NCBI GenBank assembly: GCA_033296885.1
Contig: MU863878.1
Coordinates: 186,001-250,000, forward strand
Direction: 5' to 3'
DNA: 64,000 nt
Source: Triangularia verruculosa
Lineage: Eukaryota > Ascomycota > Sordariomycetes > Sordariales > Podosporaceae
The notes below the pieces were generated by a model. That model saw only the letters and a list, made by a program, of their open reading frames with translations. It did no database searches and had not been told where the DNA came from. Of the stretch, positions 1-12,798 are shown one piece after another; the stretch's first letter is position 1; every line of letters begins with the position of its first letter. A program made the position numbers and the translations under genes.

Positions 1-3000
1 CCGTAAGTAACTCGGGTCTTGGTCTATTACCGGGCTTTCCTCGCTACTTTCCTCCTTTAGCTTCCTAAAGTTCCTCCGATAGAATTCTTCTAACCTTTCC
101 GGGTAATTAAGGTTCGTAGTATTAATTATAGGTAGGTCCTTAAGTATTTATTAACCTTGTAGTATAGCGTATAGTACGTTGACTACTGCGTCGGAGGTAT
201 AGATTCGATTCCCGTCGAGGTTATCCGTACTCTAGGTTTAGGAATGCCCTTCTTGACCTTAGGGTATGCTTTTTTTGTTTGGGTCGGTCTGGGTGTTGCC
301 GGTGGAATTCTTTTAGTTTGTCGGGGTAATTTAAATTTTCTGCTGGTTCCTACGAATTATCTATAACTAAGTAATTTAATTAGTTAACTAAATATTCTAA
401 TTATCTTTAATTGATCCGTAAATCTAGTACTTCTTCTATATTGTATTTTTCTTCTTCGTTTTCCGTTACCTTTAGAATATTGGTTTTATTTATTAGTAAT
501 ATGGGTTCTAGAAGTAAGATATGAAAAGTATATAACCGTAGGTGTATTATACTAGGTAGCTCTAGCTTATACGCCGTCTCTAATATCTTCTTTTTAACCT
601 TAAACGGCCTTACTCGCCTATAGTCTAGTTTCTTATTTAGTCTTTTTATATATAGGTTATATATTAATAAAAATACTTTATCCTTCCTCTTTAAGCGAGG
701 TCCCTCGAGCCGTTTAATATTATAGTATTTGCGTATATATTCTCGAACGAACTTAAGTTCTTCCTTAAGTTTAGTATATAATATATGTAATTTCCCTGCC
801 TTTATTGCCGCCCTAGGCACTTTCGCCTTTAATCCTTACCGTAGATCTATTTTAAAACCGTAGTTTGTAAAGAATAATGTAACTTTCGTTATTTCGGTAG
901 GTGCTATATTATATGCGAGCTATGCCGTTAATAAGAGTTTAATTTAGTTATCCTATTCGAAATTGATATAGTTCCGAAGGTATTATTTAATAATCTAGTT
1001 AAGTTTCTTTGTCTAGCCGTTTGTTTATAGGTAGTATACCGACGACGCTTTGTTTTTTACTCCTACTTACTTTATTAAAGCTTTTTAAAACTTCGATACG
1101 AATTTAGTATCGCGATCCGTAATGAATTCCTTTAGCTATATATATATCGCTATAACGCTCCGAAATACTATATCCGCTAATTGTTCTGCCGTCTAGGTCT
1201 CCTTATAGGGCAGGAAATACGCTTATTTAGTAAGCTTGTCGATTACTGTCAAGATGCTATTGTATTTGACGCCCGTGGTTGTGTTTTTGGATTCTGGTAG
1301 TTTAGTAATAAAGTCTATAGATACCGAACTCCAGGGTTACTCTACTACTAGTAATAGTTTTAAAAATCTATATGGTTTATATCTTTCTACTTTCGTTCTT
1401 CTATAAAGGTTATACTCCTATAGCGTTTCCTCTACGTCCTTTTTTAATCCTAATTAATTAAAGTATTATTTAATTTTTTCCGTTATTTTAGCTATTCTTA
1501 TATATCCTTTAAGCTTTGACTTATAGATCTCTTAAATTAGGGTCTTCCGTAGGCTTAAATTGACGTAGGCCCTATTATTATATTAAAGCCGGTAGCGATC
1601 GTCCTTCTAAATCCCTAATAATTCCAACTCTGCTTATTACTTCTGATTGTTGCCGTTAATATAGCTTTAATACTTATGGGTGGTGGATTCTTCTCGGTAT
1701 ATTGCGTAATATTCGGCTTACTATTAAAGTGGATACTTTAGTATACTTTCTACTATTTCTTATAATAAAGGTGGTAATTCCTCCGCTATTTTCTTTTTAT
1801 AGTAGTTTATCTTTCTGTTTAAAGCGTTTATTTTCGTATTCTCGGATCCTTTTTTATAATAGATTTAAAAATTAAATTTGGATAAGAATTTTAACTACTT
1901 ACTTTACTGTATGTTAAAAACCTTAATAATAGTGAAATACTTTAAGTTTTTATAATTTATATAGACCTGGACTTTGTAGTTAATACCGTTGAGGTATGGT
2001 CTTTACTCCTCGAATACTTTAATGATGGTAAATAGCTTTTTATTGTAGATAAGGTAATTCTTATATAGTTCCTTTAACTTCTTCGAAAAGAATATTACCG
2101 GATGTAATTTCCTATCTTTATTTTGCTATCTTAATTACCCTCCGATAATATAGTCGGAAGTATCTATTTCGACTTTAAAAGGTCGGCTTAGGTTAGGAAG
2201 TTTAAGTATTGGATCCGCCGTAATAGCGCTTTTAATAACTTAAAAAGCCTCCTTTTACTTTTTTTCCCATTTAAATTTAACGTCTTTTTTAATTAGGTCG
2301 TTTAATAGCTTTATTATAGTGCTGTAGTTCTATATAAATATTCGATAGAAGTTTGTAAAACCTAGAAACTTTCGAACCTTAATCTTTAGCTATTTTACCG
2401 TTTTTATTTATAATCTCGGTTAATCTTTAACTACTGTAATTTTCCCTAGCTCTATCCGCACCTTTCCCGGTAAGATTAGATATCCTAAGTAAACCGTCTC
2501 CTATATATAAAACTCGCTTTTATCTTTATTAACTAATAATCCTGCTCTATATAGTGCGTTTAAGATCTTTTTAATATATTATTTATATTCTTTTAAAGTA
2601 TATAAGTAGATGAGAATATTATCGAGGTAGTAAATTATTATTTTATCGAGATATTAGCGAATCGTGTAATTAACGAGGGCCTAGAAAGTTGCTGGTGTAT
2701 TTGTAAGCCTAAACGGTATAACGAGATATTCGAAATGCCTATAAAGTATACGAAAGGCTATCTTCTACTCGTTTTCCTTTTTGATTTGTATATACGTGTA
2801 CCTAACTAGTATATTAAGTTTAATAAACTATTATACCCCTGATAGTTAACTCCGTAGCTGCGAAATTAATAATAGTAGGTAACTATTTTTTACCGTCTTC
2901 TAATTTAATTAACGATAATCTATATATAATTACGGACTTCTATCCTTTTTCGGTACGAAGAAAATAGGATATCTAGCCGACGATATAGATATTCTGATAT

Positions 3001-6000
3001 ATCTTCTTTTAATATTTTCGTTTAAATACTTTTATAACTTTTTATTCTACTTATTATTAATATAGTAGACTTAGAAGAGCTTAAGCTTCGCTCTTTCCTT
3101 AAGTTTAATTTTATAATCCTATAATCCCCTTTCTAATAAACCCTGAAGGTATTTTACTGTAAATATTAGATACCTTTAGTATTCTACCGGTACCTCCTTT
3201 TTATTGCTTTTCTTTAAATTATTATAATAAATGTATTTATCTTTTATTACTGCTGTAATTTCCACTAATATAACTATTCTTATTAACCTTACTTCTTCGA
3301 TTTTACCGCCTTTATCGATTAAATATATTAATACTTCTTATATCTTTTACGGTAGTACTGTAGAGGGTGCTTATCCTGCACTCTACTCCCGCCGTACTTC
3401 TAATCTCCTATCGTTAGTCGAATACTCCCGATATATCTTCGGTCGTAGGTGGCCACTATCCTTCCAATCGATATTTAGGTTATAATCCTCGTGCTATAGC
3501 TACCTTAGGATTATATCCTTCTCTGGCCCTATATCTACGATATCGAAAATCACTTTAGTTATCTTTCCTAATATAGTAATGTCTAATAGTACTATTTCTT
3601 TAGTTATTAATTACGTAAGGAAAGGTCCTTTTATAATGACCTTTTCCTTCTTTTTCCTTTATAGAATCCGGGTTTATTATATAAATTTAAGTAAAATTAA
3701 ATCCGTTTCTACTTTATTATCTACGAATATTTACGTTTAAAAACCCTTTTAACGTACTATTACTCGTAGTCTCTTATCTTTTATGCCCCTCCTTTATACC
3801 GTAACGACCTCGCTGATATATTATTCGTAGTCCTTTAGAGGTTTTCGGCCTCCGCGAAAGGCCGTAGCCTTTTTCCTAACTATTATTATACCTTTAGAGT
3901 ATCCTTTTCGATTAAACTATCTAGTAATTCGAAATCGGCTAATTATCGTCGTTAAGCTTCCTTCTACTTCTTATTTCTAGTACTATTCTAGGCCCTTTTC
4001 TTATTGTATATCTTTCGTACCTTAAGGCTAGCTTCGTAGTACTTCCGGGCTTTCGCCCGTAAATGAAAGGCGTAATCTGTATTCTTATACCCCGTTAAGC
4101 CGAATCCGTCGGTATTCTCTTCCCAATTTACTATCTAATTAAGGTAGCACCTTACGTACCTAGGTGTAACCTATATAGTCTAGAATCTATCTAATTCGAC
4201 CGGATCCTCTAATTTCCATAGGAAATAATCGTCTAACTCTTCCTCTAATATTCTCCACTTTGTAAGTATATTCCGTACCGATATCGGTTCGCCTATCTAA
4301 GTAAACCCCCTAATCGGCTAATACCGGTTAAAGGCTTTTAATTAATAATATTCCTTATATATATAAGCGATATATTAGAACTATAGTATCCTTTTATATT
4401 CCGGGTATTGTGGGTGGATTTACGGAGTATCCCCTTCGTAATAAATATACTATCCGAATATTGGATATTCTCTTAATACTTACGTAAGCCCGGTACTAAC
4501 CGTTAGTCGTAATACCTAATATTCACCCTAGGTCTTTTCGCCTATAAGGAATACTATAAATTTATTATTAAACTTCTTTTCGGGGATAATCTAATACTCG
4601 TTTTCTTACTATAATTATATAATCGGCTAATTACTATTAGTAATTTACGCTACCTTATCTTCGAAGTTATAGTATTATCGTTCGATAACTTCTCGTTATT
4701 CCTAAAGCTCTACTATTACCTCCTTGAGTTTTTAAACTCGCTCCTTTGCTTGCCTTATAGTCCCTTCCGTATCTTAGACCGAGACGTTAGCTGAGGTAAA
4801 GACCTGCCTTAATCGCCGTATAGTCTCTTTAGAGGGCCTTAGAGCAGTACTTTCTTTTAGTCTTATGGCCCCTCTGATTAGTAGCTCTTATCCTATAATG
4901 CGGTCTTCCCCCTCGGAATCGACTGTTAACTCTCCTTCCTAGGCCTCGTACCTATAGTCGCTGTCGGTATAATCGTCCGCTAAGTTCCGAAAATCCTCGT
5001 AAGCGTACTCGGTATTAGAGATCTCGACGACCCGCGTAGTTTTGGCTACTACCGCCGTTTCTCTTTCTTTCTAACTAAACTACTTAGATGACCGGTAATT
5101 TCTTTTGAAGTGGCCTATTTTCCTATAGTTAAAGCACTTAAGGTTACCCTTACCCTGGCTCTAACCCTGAGGTCTTTGTCGTTAAACCGCGTCGACTTTT
5201 ATAGGCTTTACGTATATAGTTCCGGAGTAATTAGTACCCGGGTATTGTCTTTTTCTTTTATCGTTAGAACGGTAAGTCCTATAGTAACCCCGAGTGCCTT
5301 TTTTCTCTTTACGACGCTAGAATTGCCTATCGTCGATACGTATAGCTATAGCGATGTATTTATCGATAATGTTGGGCTTCGATTCTTTATATAACTTATC
5401 CTTTACTTTTTCCTTAAGACCGTTATAAAAGAGTTGTATTAACCTTTTATCGTTAATCTCGCTACGTAGGCTATCGATCTTGAATATAGCCGTATAGTCG
5501 GTTGTTAAGCGCGTTTAGCGTAGGCTTACGAGCCTCTCCTAGGTACGCCTGCCCTTATTGTACTCTCTAAATACCTCCTTAAGCCTGGCTTCGAACCCCC
5601 GGTAGCTCCGGAAATACTGGACCGTAATATCCTCACGGTCGGAGACCTAGGTCTTATAATAGTCGTTTAAAATAGGTTCGAACTATGCGAGTGCTTTCTC
5701 TTTGAGCTTAATAGCCGCGAATAGCACCTTAGACTCCTCGGTAGTAAATATACTTAGGTAGTAACGAAAATAGGTTTTAAACTGGATTAAGAACCTTTTA
5801 AGCTCCCCTTTTCCTCCACTATAACGCTCCGGTGCCGGGAACTTAGCTATTTATTTAGAGGTAGAGTTGATCGCGACGATCTGATCCTCTGCCTGCTGGG
5901 TCTTGCCCTCGAGCTCTTTAATGTGTGCGATGAGCTGCTCGAGAGTAGTGATCTCCGGCGTAGTGGTTTATCCCGCGATGGACGGCGTAGCGGGCACGCC

Positions 6001-6145
6001 ACCTATCTGAACGTTCTCGTGGTCGGCTATGGTGGTGGTAAGGTGGCCTTTAATTTATCCGATAATAGAGTTGAAGTGAGTATGCAACGTATAACGAACC
6101 CCTGTACAGAACCTCTGAAAGGGATACTCGGTTAAAGGTAACTTC
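1..6145 (-). mobile_element. RIP-degraded Ty3/gypsy retrotransposon, internal region
   Basis: The stretch is AT-rich and has no long open frame, but gypsy landmarks can be read on the minus strand in gag-pol order. Near 5090-5145 is a zinc knuckle of the CX2CX4HX4C type with some cysteines mutated (KCFNYRKIGHFKRNY). Near 2600-2645 is a decayed reverse-transcriptase catalytic motif, YYLDNILIY for the usual YLDDILIY. At 407-820 is the integrase C-terminal tail. The order therefore runs right to left, with the 3' LTR lost beyond the left window edge. Stop codons and C-to-T/G-to-A type changes in these motifs fit RIP. The copy cannot code for working proteins. Family assignment is secure from motif order; sub-family is not determined. 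Confidence 0.85.
407..820 (-). pseudogene. Gypsy integrase C-terminal tail remnant
   Basis: This is the longest frame left in the gypsy element (137 codons). It reads like the end of a fungal gypsy integrase: a KYYNIKR-like stretch, then a run with GPRLKRKDKVFLL, then RPFKVKK, then LRLYTFHILLLEP (usual form: lHPVFHVSLLEP), and a final region resembling the linker to a chromodomain (YNIEEVLDLR, usual form YEVEEILD). In intact elements this segment follows the DDE core and helps target-site choice. Here it is a fragment with many RIP-type substitutions and no upstream core in frame, so it is a relic rather than a gene. Confidence 0.75.
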
Positions 6146-6486
6146 TGACAATTGGTTTAGTATAGCTAAACAGTGCACAATAAGATATCTCAATATAAAT
6201 ATAAGATCCCGTGAATACAAGCTGTAATTGTATACTGCGGAACTATCTACAAGTTATCTAGTTCCTCCGTATATATAGACCTATTACTAAGACCTGGATT
6301 ATTCTATTCTTTGAGGATCATAACTAATTCTCGAGGATCATGATAATTCCCAGGAATCATCCATGATTCCCCGTATCCCGGATGATCCTCCTCCTATTGG
6401 TCTATCCTCCTTTCCTCTGATTGGCTACCGTGCCTCCTCTTTCCCATTGGTTGTTCTCCTCGGGTATCCACATCATATTCGTGACA
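6146..6486 (-). repeat. Probable 5' LTR of the gypsy element
   Basis: Read on the minus strand, the segment starts TGTCACGAATATGATG at 6486 and ends in ...TTGTCA near 6146, next to the gag side of the gypsy element, as expected for its 5' LTR. TG...CA ends fit an LTR. The partner LTR is outside the window, so the exact borders cannot be fixed by comparing the two. The block between 6300 and 6470 has higher GC than its surroundings and may be less RIP-affected. Confidence 0.55.
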
Positions 6487-6545
6487 ATATCTAGGTTTTA
6501 CCTAGTACTTATTATATACTATATATTAATAATAAATAATATATA

Positions 6546-6586
6546 TTATAAGCAAGTAAGCTATATAAATAAGTAAGCTACTTTTT
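6546..6586 (+). repeat. Left terminal inverted repeat of Fot1-like element
   Basis: It begins TTATAAGCAAGTAAGC and contains two copies of a 17-nt sub-repeat (TATAAGC[G/A]AGTAAGCTA). It matches the reverse complement of 8353-8393 except at about four positions, all transitions of the RIP type. Confidence 0.85.
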
Positions 6587-8352
6587 CGACGCGACGCGAC
6601 CCTCCACCTATAATATACCACTCGACAATAATTAACTATAGCTGTAACCTTATATGAAGTTAAGGTAAACTTAGCCCTTAAAACTCTTTAAAATAATAAA
6701 AATCTAAGTATATAAGCCACTATTAAGATTTATAACATTAATTATATAACTCTTTCGCAGCGACGCGCTTATAAGCCTGCACAACGCGACATTATACCCA
6801 ATTCGAAGAAGCTTATTTAATTAGAAGAGGATATTATTATTCAATATATTATTAAGTTATATATACGAGCTTTTCCACTAAGATTACGTAGTGTAGAAGA
6901 TATGGCTAACTAACTGCTATACGTACGCGACGCGCTCCCTATTAGTAAGCTCTGGATATATAACTTCGTTAAACGTTAACTACAGCTCCGTACGTATTTT
7001 ACGTGTAAATACGATTATCAGAGGGCTAAGTGCGAGGATTTAAAGGTTATTAATAAGTAGTTCGCACTTATGCGGAACATTAAGGCCAAATACAGTATCG
7101 TAGATAACGATATTTATAATTTCGATAAGACTAGGTTTATAATAAGTATTATCTTTACGGATATAGTAGTTACGACCTTAGACAGCCTTAGCAAGGCGAA
7201 ACTAGCCTAATTTAATAACTGTAAATAAGCAATAATAATCTAAAGAGTTAATACCCTCGGCTAAGCTATCCCTCCCTTTATTATTTTAACTATATAGTAT
7301 TACCTTACTAACTAATACACTAAGTACAACCTACCGTCCACCTAGCGCATTGCAATCATCGACAATAACTAAACTACTAATTCGGTAAGCTTAGATTAAA
7401 TTAAGTACTTCGATTATTATATAGTGTCCTTTATAAAAGGCAAATACTAATTATTAATCTTCGACGGCTACGAAAACCACTACTTAATTAAATTTAAGCG
7501 CTACTATTAATAAAACAATATTATTACGCTTTATATACCTCTATATTCTTCGCATTACTTCTAACCACTCGATAACGGCTACTTTAAACCATTAAAGTAA
7601 GTATATAGCTGCTAAATCGAGGACTTAATATATATATATATTAACTATATAAGTAAGCTCGAGTTCCTTTATACCTTCCGCAAGGCCTTCTTCGCCTCTA
7701 TAACGGAGAAGAATATATAGGGTAGCTTTATAGGTGTTAACTTTATACTATACGATTTAGAGAAGGTGCTTTCTAAGCTGGATATAAAGCTTTATACGCT
7801 AATACCTCTAAACTTATAGCCCGGTACTATATAACTTTAGGTCTTTTAAATATTATATAACCTCCGAGAAGTTAACTTATAATTAACGTTTATTAAGATT
7901 TACATTGCTAACTATTAAAATAGCTCCCTAACTTTAATATTAATTACTATAGACCAACTTACTAAAAGTATAATAGCTATAATATACTAAATAGCTCTCT
8001 TTCGTATAGAGAATACTTTACTCTATAAAGCTAACGAGGTATTAAGTAAGCGCCGGAGAGCTAAAAAAATATATGTGTAATTCGGAGGATTACTTACTAT
8101 ATAGGATGTATACGATCTACTAGATAAGAAGGCCGTGGGTAGAGAGGGAGTGTAAGAAACATAGCCGGATAGTAGTAATGTAGGGGGGGCTTATACGAAG
8201 GTTTGGTGCTATAGTGTGTGCGGTAAGTTTAGCTATAATGTACGTACTTGCCAGGAAGCTGTAGAATCATCTGATTTAGCTGTTTCTAATGTAATTGTAG
8301 TTATTTCCTAATATTGGTATATTATAATTAAAGGTAATTATAGTAGGGTAGT

Positions 8353-8393
8353 GAAAAGTAGCTTACTCGCTTATATAGCTTACTCGCTTATAA
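8353..8393 (-). repeat. Right terminal inverted repeat of Fot1-like element
   Basis: Reverse complement starts TTATAAGCGAGTAAGCTATA and ends in CTACTTTT, matching the left repeat at 6546-6586. The right copy keeps G and C at the positions where the left copy has A and T, so it is probably closer to the original sequence. Confidence 0.85.
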
Positions 8394-9496
8394 TGTACGT
8401 TATGCAATTTATAAGTGTCTTCTTCTGTTAGAAAAATAGATAAGTTCGTTTATATCTAAAGTTGCAATTTTAATATAAATGGTAGTTCTAATAGGTTTAA
8501 TAACGGGCTACTGACACGCGTAAAGAGAAAACGGAAGTCATGATCAGTTTTAGTTGTAATAAGTATAGCCGAACGGTCCTTAGACTCACTTCAGCTTAGG
8601 GTAATACTCACTGCACTTACCTTTTGCTTACCTTGTAAGACCAATACGGACTGAGCCAAAAAATTTATCGGGTGTGACTATATAGGTATGTATGTTGCAC
8701 AAACGTGCACCCCTTGGTCCAACTTTGCAATGTCCTCCTGTATACATCACAACCTACATCTCGCGGTCTGCAATTCCTAACACCACGGAGGATAGAGGAC
8801 ACAGATATCCAGATCTTACATATAACGGCATGCCCTGACTTTTCCACGTAGCTTGCAACGGAGATGAATGACACCACTTATACCCGAAACAAAACACGGT
8901 CACCTCTTGGTGCGGCAGATGCACCTGTGCCATGATGGTGCCGCTGTCTGCCAAGGCCTAGACCACCATCGATCTGCCATCGCAGCTTTGCTTGGCTCTC
9001 TGGCCCGCATGGTTGCATTCAAGTTCAGCTACCTCTGTTTTCCCTGTGCAGTCTGATAGGGTCCTAACTCCATTGCTGCGGCCGACAGCCTGCACCGAGT
9101 TAGCAGCCGATCTACCCCGCACATACCTTTACGTCATGGGGGCAAGGATCTGAGCTGGTGTGCTGCTGCGGACGTCAACACCTGCTGAAACTCAATTCCT
9201 TGTTGGCCCAGTCGGCCGGTCACCTTTCACGATGCCAAGGCACTTTTGAGGGAGCACTAGCTATTTTTCGTTTGGCGCTCTGGAGTCCCTCTTTGACAGC
9301 TGGTGCTTGTTTTTTGAGACATTTCTCTTTTTCTTCCTTTTATCTCTCCATTCTCACCGCGACGCGCATTCCCTGGGTCTTGGGTCTTATCCTACAAGCC
9401 CAGCTCCGTTGCCAAGCGAAAGTAGTTGTGGGACACCAAGGTTCGCGATAACAACAGCGACGATCGTCTTTACCGTGTCGCAACCACTCCTCCAAC
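8394..9496. other. Intergenic: transposon edge to yvc1
   Basis: AT-rich up to about 8500, then an abrupt return to normal base composition, which marks the end of RIP-affected DNA. No frame in 8660-9490 shows a recognisable domain. The last few hundred bases are probably the promoter and 5' UTR of the channel gene. Confidence 0.5.
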
Positions 9497-11649
9497 ATGG
9501 GAAGCCTAAGCTGGAGAAGGTTGCTTGGCTGGGACCGCCATCCCAGCGACGGCCATGAGCACGACTATGACCGGTGGTGGCATGATTCTCGTCGGCGCTG
9601 TATGTTTTGTCCTCCCTGCTGCTTTCACTCTGTTGCTAATGCCAAGCAGTACTCCCCCACTACCACGATGAACACCTCGAGTCTGCCATTCCTCCTCAAG
9701 CAGTTACCGAAGTCGCCCTCCGATTGCGCCACCTGATCGAGGAGTGTGTCCCTTGCGAGTTGAACCCCGAGCTGGTTACCCGACCGCACAGCAAGGTCAT
9801 CACAAGCAAGGTGATCAAAGCTGCCAAAGAGGCCGGCGGAAAGGAGCACGGCCCCTGTGTGGTCTTTTGTCTGCTGGTCAACAAGCGCTGGTGGAAGCAT
9901 CAGAGTCTTGTTGAGCTATGGGATGCGGATCTGCATAACCTGAGAGCGGTAGCCTGTGAGGTCATTGCCAAGCAGATGTAGGCGGGCCCATCTTTCACAC
10001 CCTAAGCTAAGATGTGCCCAAATGCTGACACCAAATAGTATCGAAACCGAGAATGATGCTAGTTACCTCATGCACTCGGTTCTTCTCAAACGCTACTCCA
10101 TCATCATCAATGGCAAGCCCACGCCCCCAGCCAATGTTGTCGAACGCGCCGTCGACCTTCACGCTCTGCGCGTGATCGGCTCATCCGGCTACCAGAAGTG
10201 CATCAACTTTCTCTGGAAGGGCTGGTTGGTCCAGGATGAGGACGACCCGTCAACCTTTGTTGACTACAAAGACAAGGACAACACTTCCTACTACGCCCAC
10301 CTCGACCCCGACCGTATGAGGGCACCAATGTACCAGAACGTAACCCAGATGCTGTTCTCGTTCATCTATCTCATTCTGTACACCCTCGCGATAAACTCGG
10401 TCAATGCCCGAGGCGAGATCGATTTCATCGAGGGGACACTCTATGTCTTCACCATTGGGTACATCTGTGACGAGGTCTCCAAGTTCTGGAAAGCGGGGTA
10501 TCAGATCCTGAGCTTCTGGCACGCCTTCAACTCTGTGCTTTATGCTCTCGTCATGACGAGCCTGGTCCTGCGCTTCATTGCCCTCAGCGCCGGGGTGGAC
10601 GACCCGGTCCGACACCAGTACACCACCCTCAGCTACAACTTCCTCGCCGTCAGCGCGCCAATGTTTTGGGGCCGTCTTCTGCTCTACCTTGACAGCTTCA
10701 GGTTCTTTGGAGCGATGTTGGTGGTGCTCAAGGTGATGATGAGGGAGTCCATGATCTTTTTTGCGCTGCTCGCTGTAATCTTCATCGGCTTTCTGCAGGC
10801 GTTTATTGGGCTGGACTTTTCCGAGGACCAAGTGGCGGATGACTTCTTCTTCATCATTCAGGCGATGGCAAACGCGCTGATGCAGAGCCCGGATTTTAGC
10901 GGGTTTGATAAGTTCAGTCATCCCTTTGGGCTGATTTTGTACTACTGTTTTACTTTTGTTGTCATGGTATGTTTCCTGAAGGTTTGAAGATACGGGGGAT
11001 TGGAAGTAAAAAGCTAACAGATCGCGAGGTTGTCCTGCTCAACATCCTGATCGCGCTGTACAACTCAGCCTACGAAGATATCTACGACAACGCCAACGAC
11101 GAGTACCTTGCCACGTTTGCGCAAAAGACAATGACTTTTGTCCGCGCCCCTGATGAGAATGTCTTCATTCCTCCCTTTAACCTTGTCGAGATCTTCTGCT
11201 TGGCTATTCCCTTCGAGTGGTGGATGAGCAAGAAGACGTACGAGCATCTCAATGACATTGTCATGGCCGCGCTGTACTCTCCTCTGTTGCTTGTGTCGGC
11301 GTACTTCGAGATGAAGATAGCGCAGGAGATTAGGGGTAACAGGGCCAGGGGAGAGGAAGATGACGACACGATCGAGGAGTGGGAGCAAATGTCTGATCAC
11401 TTTGACTTTGAGGGTGACGGATGGTCAAAGGCTGTGGCGAGTGCGAAGAGTAATTTGGAAGAGGATGCTGGGGTGGTGGAGATGAAGAAGTTGAAGCAAG
11501 AGGTGGAGGAGCTGAAGAAGATGATTGAGGGTTTGACCAAGTTGATTGCTGGGGGAAATGGATTGGATGCTGGCGGAAAGAAGGGAGACGAGGAGGGCGA
11601 GTTGTTGAGGATTGGTGATGAGGAGGGGGAGTCTAGTGGTAGTGCTTAA
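9497..11649 (+). CDS. yvc1: Yvc1-type vacuolar TRP cation channel
   Basis: Predicted vacuolar-membrane cation channel of the fungal TRP family, which releases Ca2+ from the vacuole. Four exons fit: 9497-9599, 9650-9977, 10039-10966 and 11029-11649, giving 659 residues. All introns are 50-62 nt with GT-AG ends and CTAAT/CTGAC/CTAAC branch points. The N-terminal part carries the conserved LRxLIEE and EVIAKQ stretches, followed by a Leu/Phe-rich membrane region of several helices (about residues 260-480) ending in the pore-side helix LLNILIALYNSAYEDI, nearly invariant in Yvc1 proteins. The tail after residue 580 is acidic with a short Lys/Glu coiled coil. For the last intron I chose the acceptor at 11028, because it restores VVLLNIL in phase; the AG at 11020 gives an early stop. 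Length fits the family. Confidence 0.9.
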
Positions 11650-11959
11650 GGTTTAGGGGCTATGTTACCTACGGTAGGCTGGTTTTATGATGTATGGATA
11701 ATTTGCATTTGGTAGCAGGCGCTGGTGGCTTGAGCAAGTACTACTACAGGTACAACTAATGATGCATCTATGATGAGCTTTATCCTTAACCATTACTGAC
11801 CTGAATGGTGGTTAAAGTTGATGCTTCTCCATTCCAGCTGTGGGGCTCTCAAGACAGCATGCTTACAGGGGCAACGGTGATAGATATGTTTTGCAATTCG
11901 TTTAAAGCTATGAACAACACATCTCCATCATACAACATCAACCCCAGAACCCTGACCCC
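11650..11959. other. Convergent intergenic, yvc1 / AA9
   Basis: Short 3'-to-3' spacer holding the downstream untranslated regions of both genes. No open frame or repeat was seen. Confidence 0.5.
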
Positions 11960-12798
11960 TTAACCCTGCCACACCGCCGGGCCAGGAGCCTTGTAGCTAG
12001 TCCTGATAGGATAATACGACCACACCAAACCAGGGTCATTCCCGTTATACGCGCCCGGGAACGAAACCAGAGGACCAGGCTTTCCATTCCCGCCACCAAC
12101 AATCTCGACCTGAGCACAATTAATGTAAAGCTGAGCACCGCCCGCCGACTGGGCCTGATGAAGCGCGATACTCTCCACCCGCACAAGATACTTTCCATTC
12201 GGGACCTCCTTCGGCACGTTAAAGTACACCTCCTTCTGATCTGTTTCACTCTGTCAGCCTTTTTCCACTGATCATCTCTGTAGATCATCCCATCCATTCT
12301 GGGAGGAAACGTACTATAAGCAGGCCAATTCGCCTCTGAACTCCCCAACTTCCCATCCGGCCCCGCCTGCGCGCTGATCTCCCCGACCTTGAACCAGACG
12401 TTCCCGGAAGGTTCCCAGCTGTTGATGTTGGCGCTGTCGGGGACGCGGGCCATGTAGAAGGAGACGGGGCCGAAGTGGGTGACGGAGGACATGGCGGCGA
12501 AGCCGAGGCGGGAGCCGGCGGTGACGGTGGCGGTGGTGGTGCCCGGGCGCATCTGGTAGCAGCGCATGTCGGCGCTGTTGACGTCGGTGACGCCGGCGTT
12601 GGATTGGTAGTTTTTGGATTGGCGGACGAAGCCCCATTCTTTTGTCTCTGGGACGCCGTCGACGATGAGTTTGGAGAAGCGGTCTGTGGTGGGAGTTAGT
12701 TGGGGGAGGGTATGGGATGGGGGAGGGGGGAAAGGGGGAGAGGTACAGTGGGCTTCTACGCCTGACGCGGCGAGGAGGAGGAGGGTGGTTGGTTTCAT
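11960..12798 (-). CDS. AA9 lytic polysaccharide monooxygenase (secreted)
   Basis: Copper enzyme that cleaves cellulose or hemicellulose chains by oxidation outside the cell. Three exons fit: 12798-12747, 12683-12315 and 12240-11960, giving 233 residues. The signal peptide MKPTTLLLLAASGVEA is followed directly by His-Tyr; this His becomes the N-terminal copper-brace ligand after cleavage. It sits at the exon 1/2 joint, a usual intron site in this family. The second ligand is probably the His of SSVTHFGPVSFYMA, and the axial Gln/Tyr side is represented by CAQVEIVGGG. The end (SYKAPGPAVW) matches the usual PGPALW. No cellulose-binding module or Ser/Thr linker follows. For intron 2 the acceptor at 12241 keeps frame; the earlier AG gives a stop. 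Confidence 0.92.

Larger units (their letters stand above)
6546..8393 (+). mobile_element. RIP-killed Fot1/pogo-like DNA transposon
   Basis: The 1848-bp element is bounded by terminal inverted repeats of about 40 bp and holds one plus-strand transposase now broken by many stops. Decayed DDE-family motifs can be read in order: DNDIYNFDKTRF near 7100 (usual DNIYNFDETGF), a WRIAIIDNN block near 7345, IFDGYENHY near 7460 (usual LDGHESH), and YSSHYF*PLDNGYFKPLK near 7550 (usual PPHSSHLLQPLDVGCF). This is the order of the Fot1/Pot2 branch of the Tc1/mariner superfamily, a cut-and-paste transposase. Nearly every tryptophan or glutamine position expected is a stop, the classic result of RIP. The element is complete in outline but dead. 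Confidence 0.85.

Noticed and set aside
10250..10921. 223-codon antisense frame across yvc1
   Set aside because: Shadow of the real channel coding sequence on the other strand.
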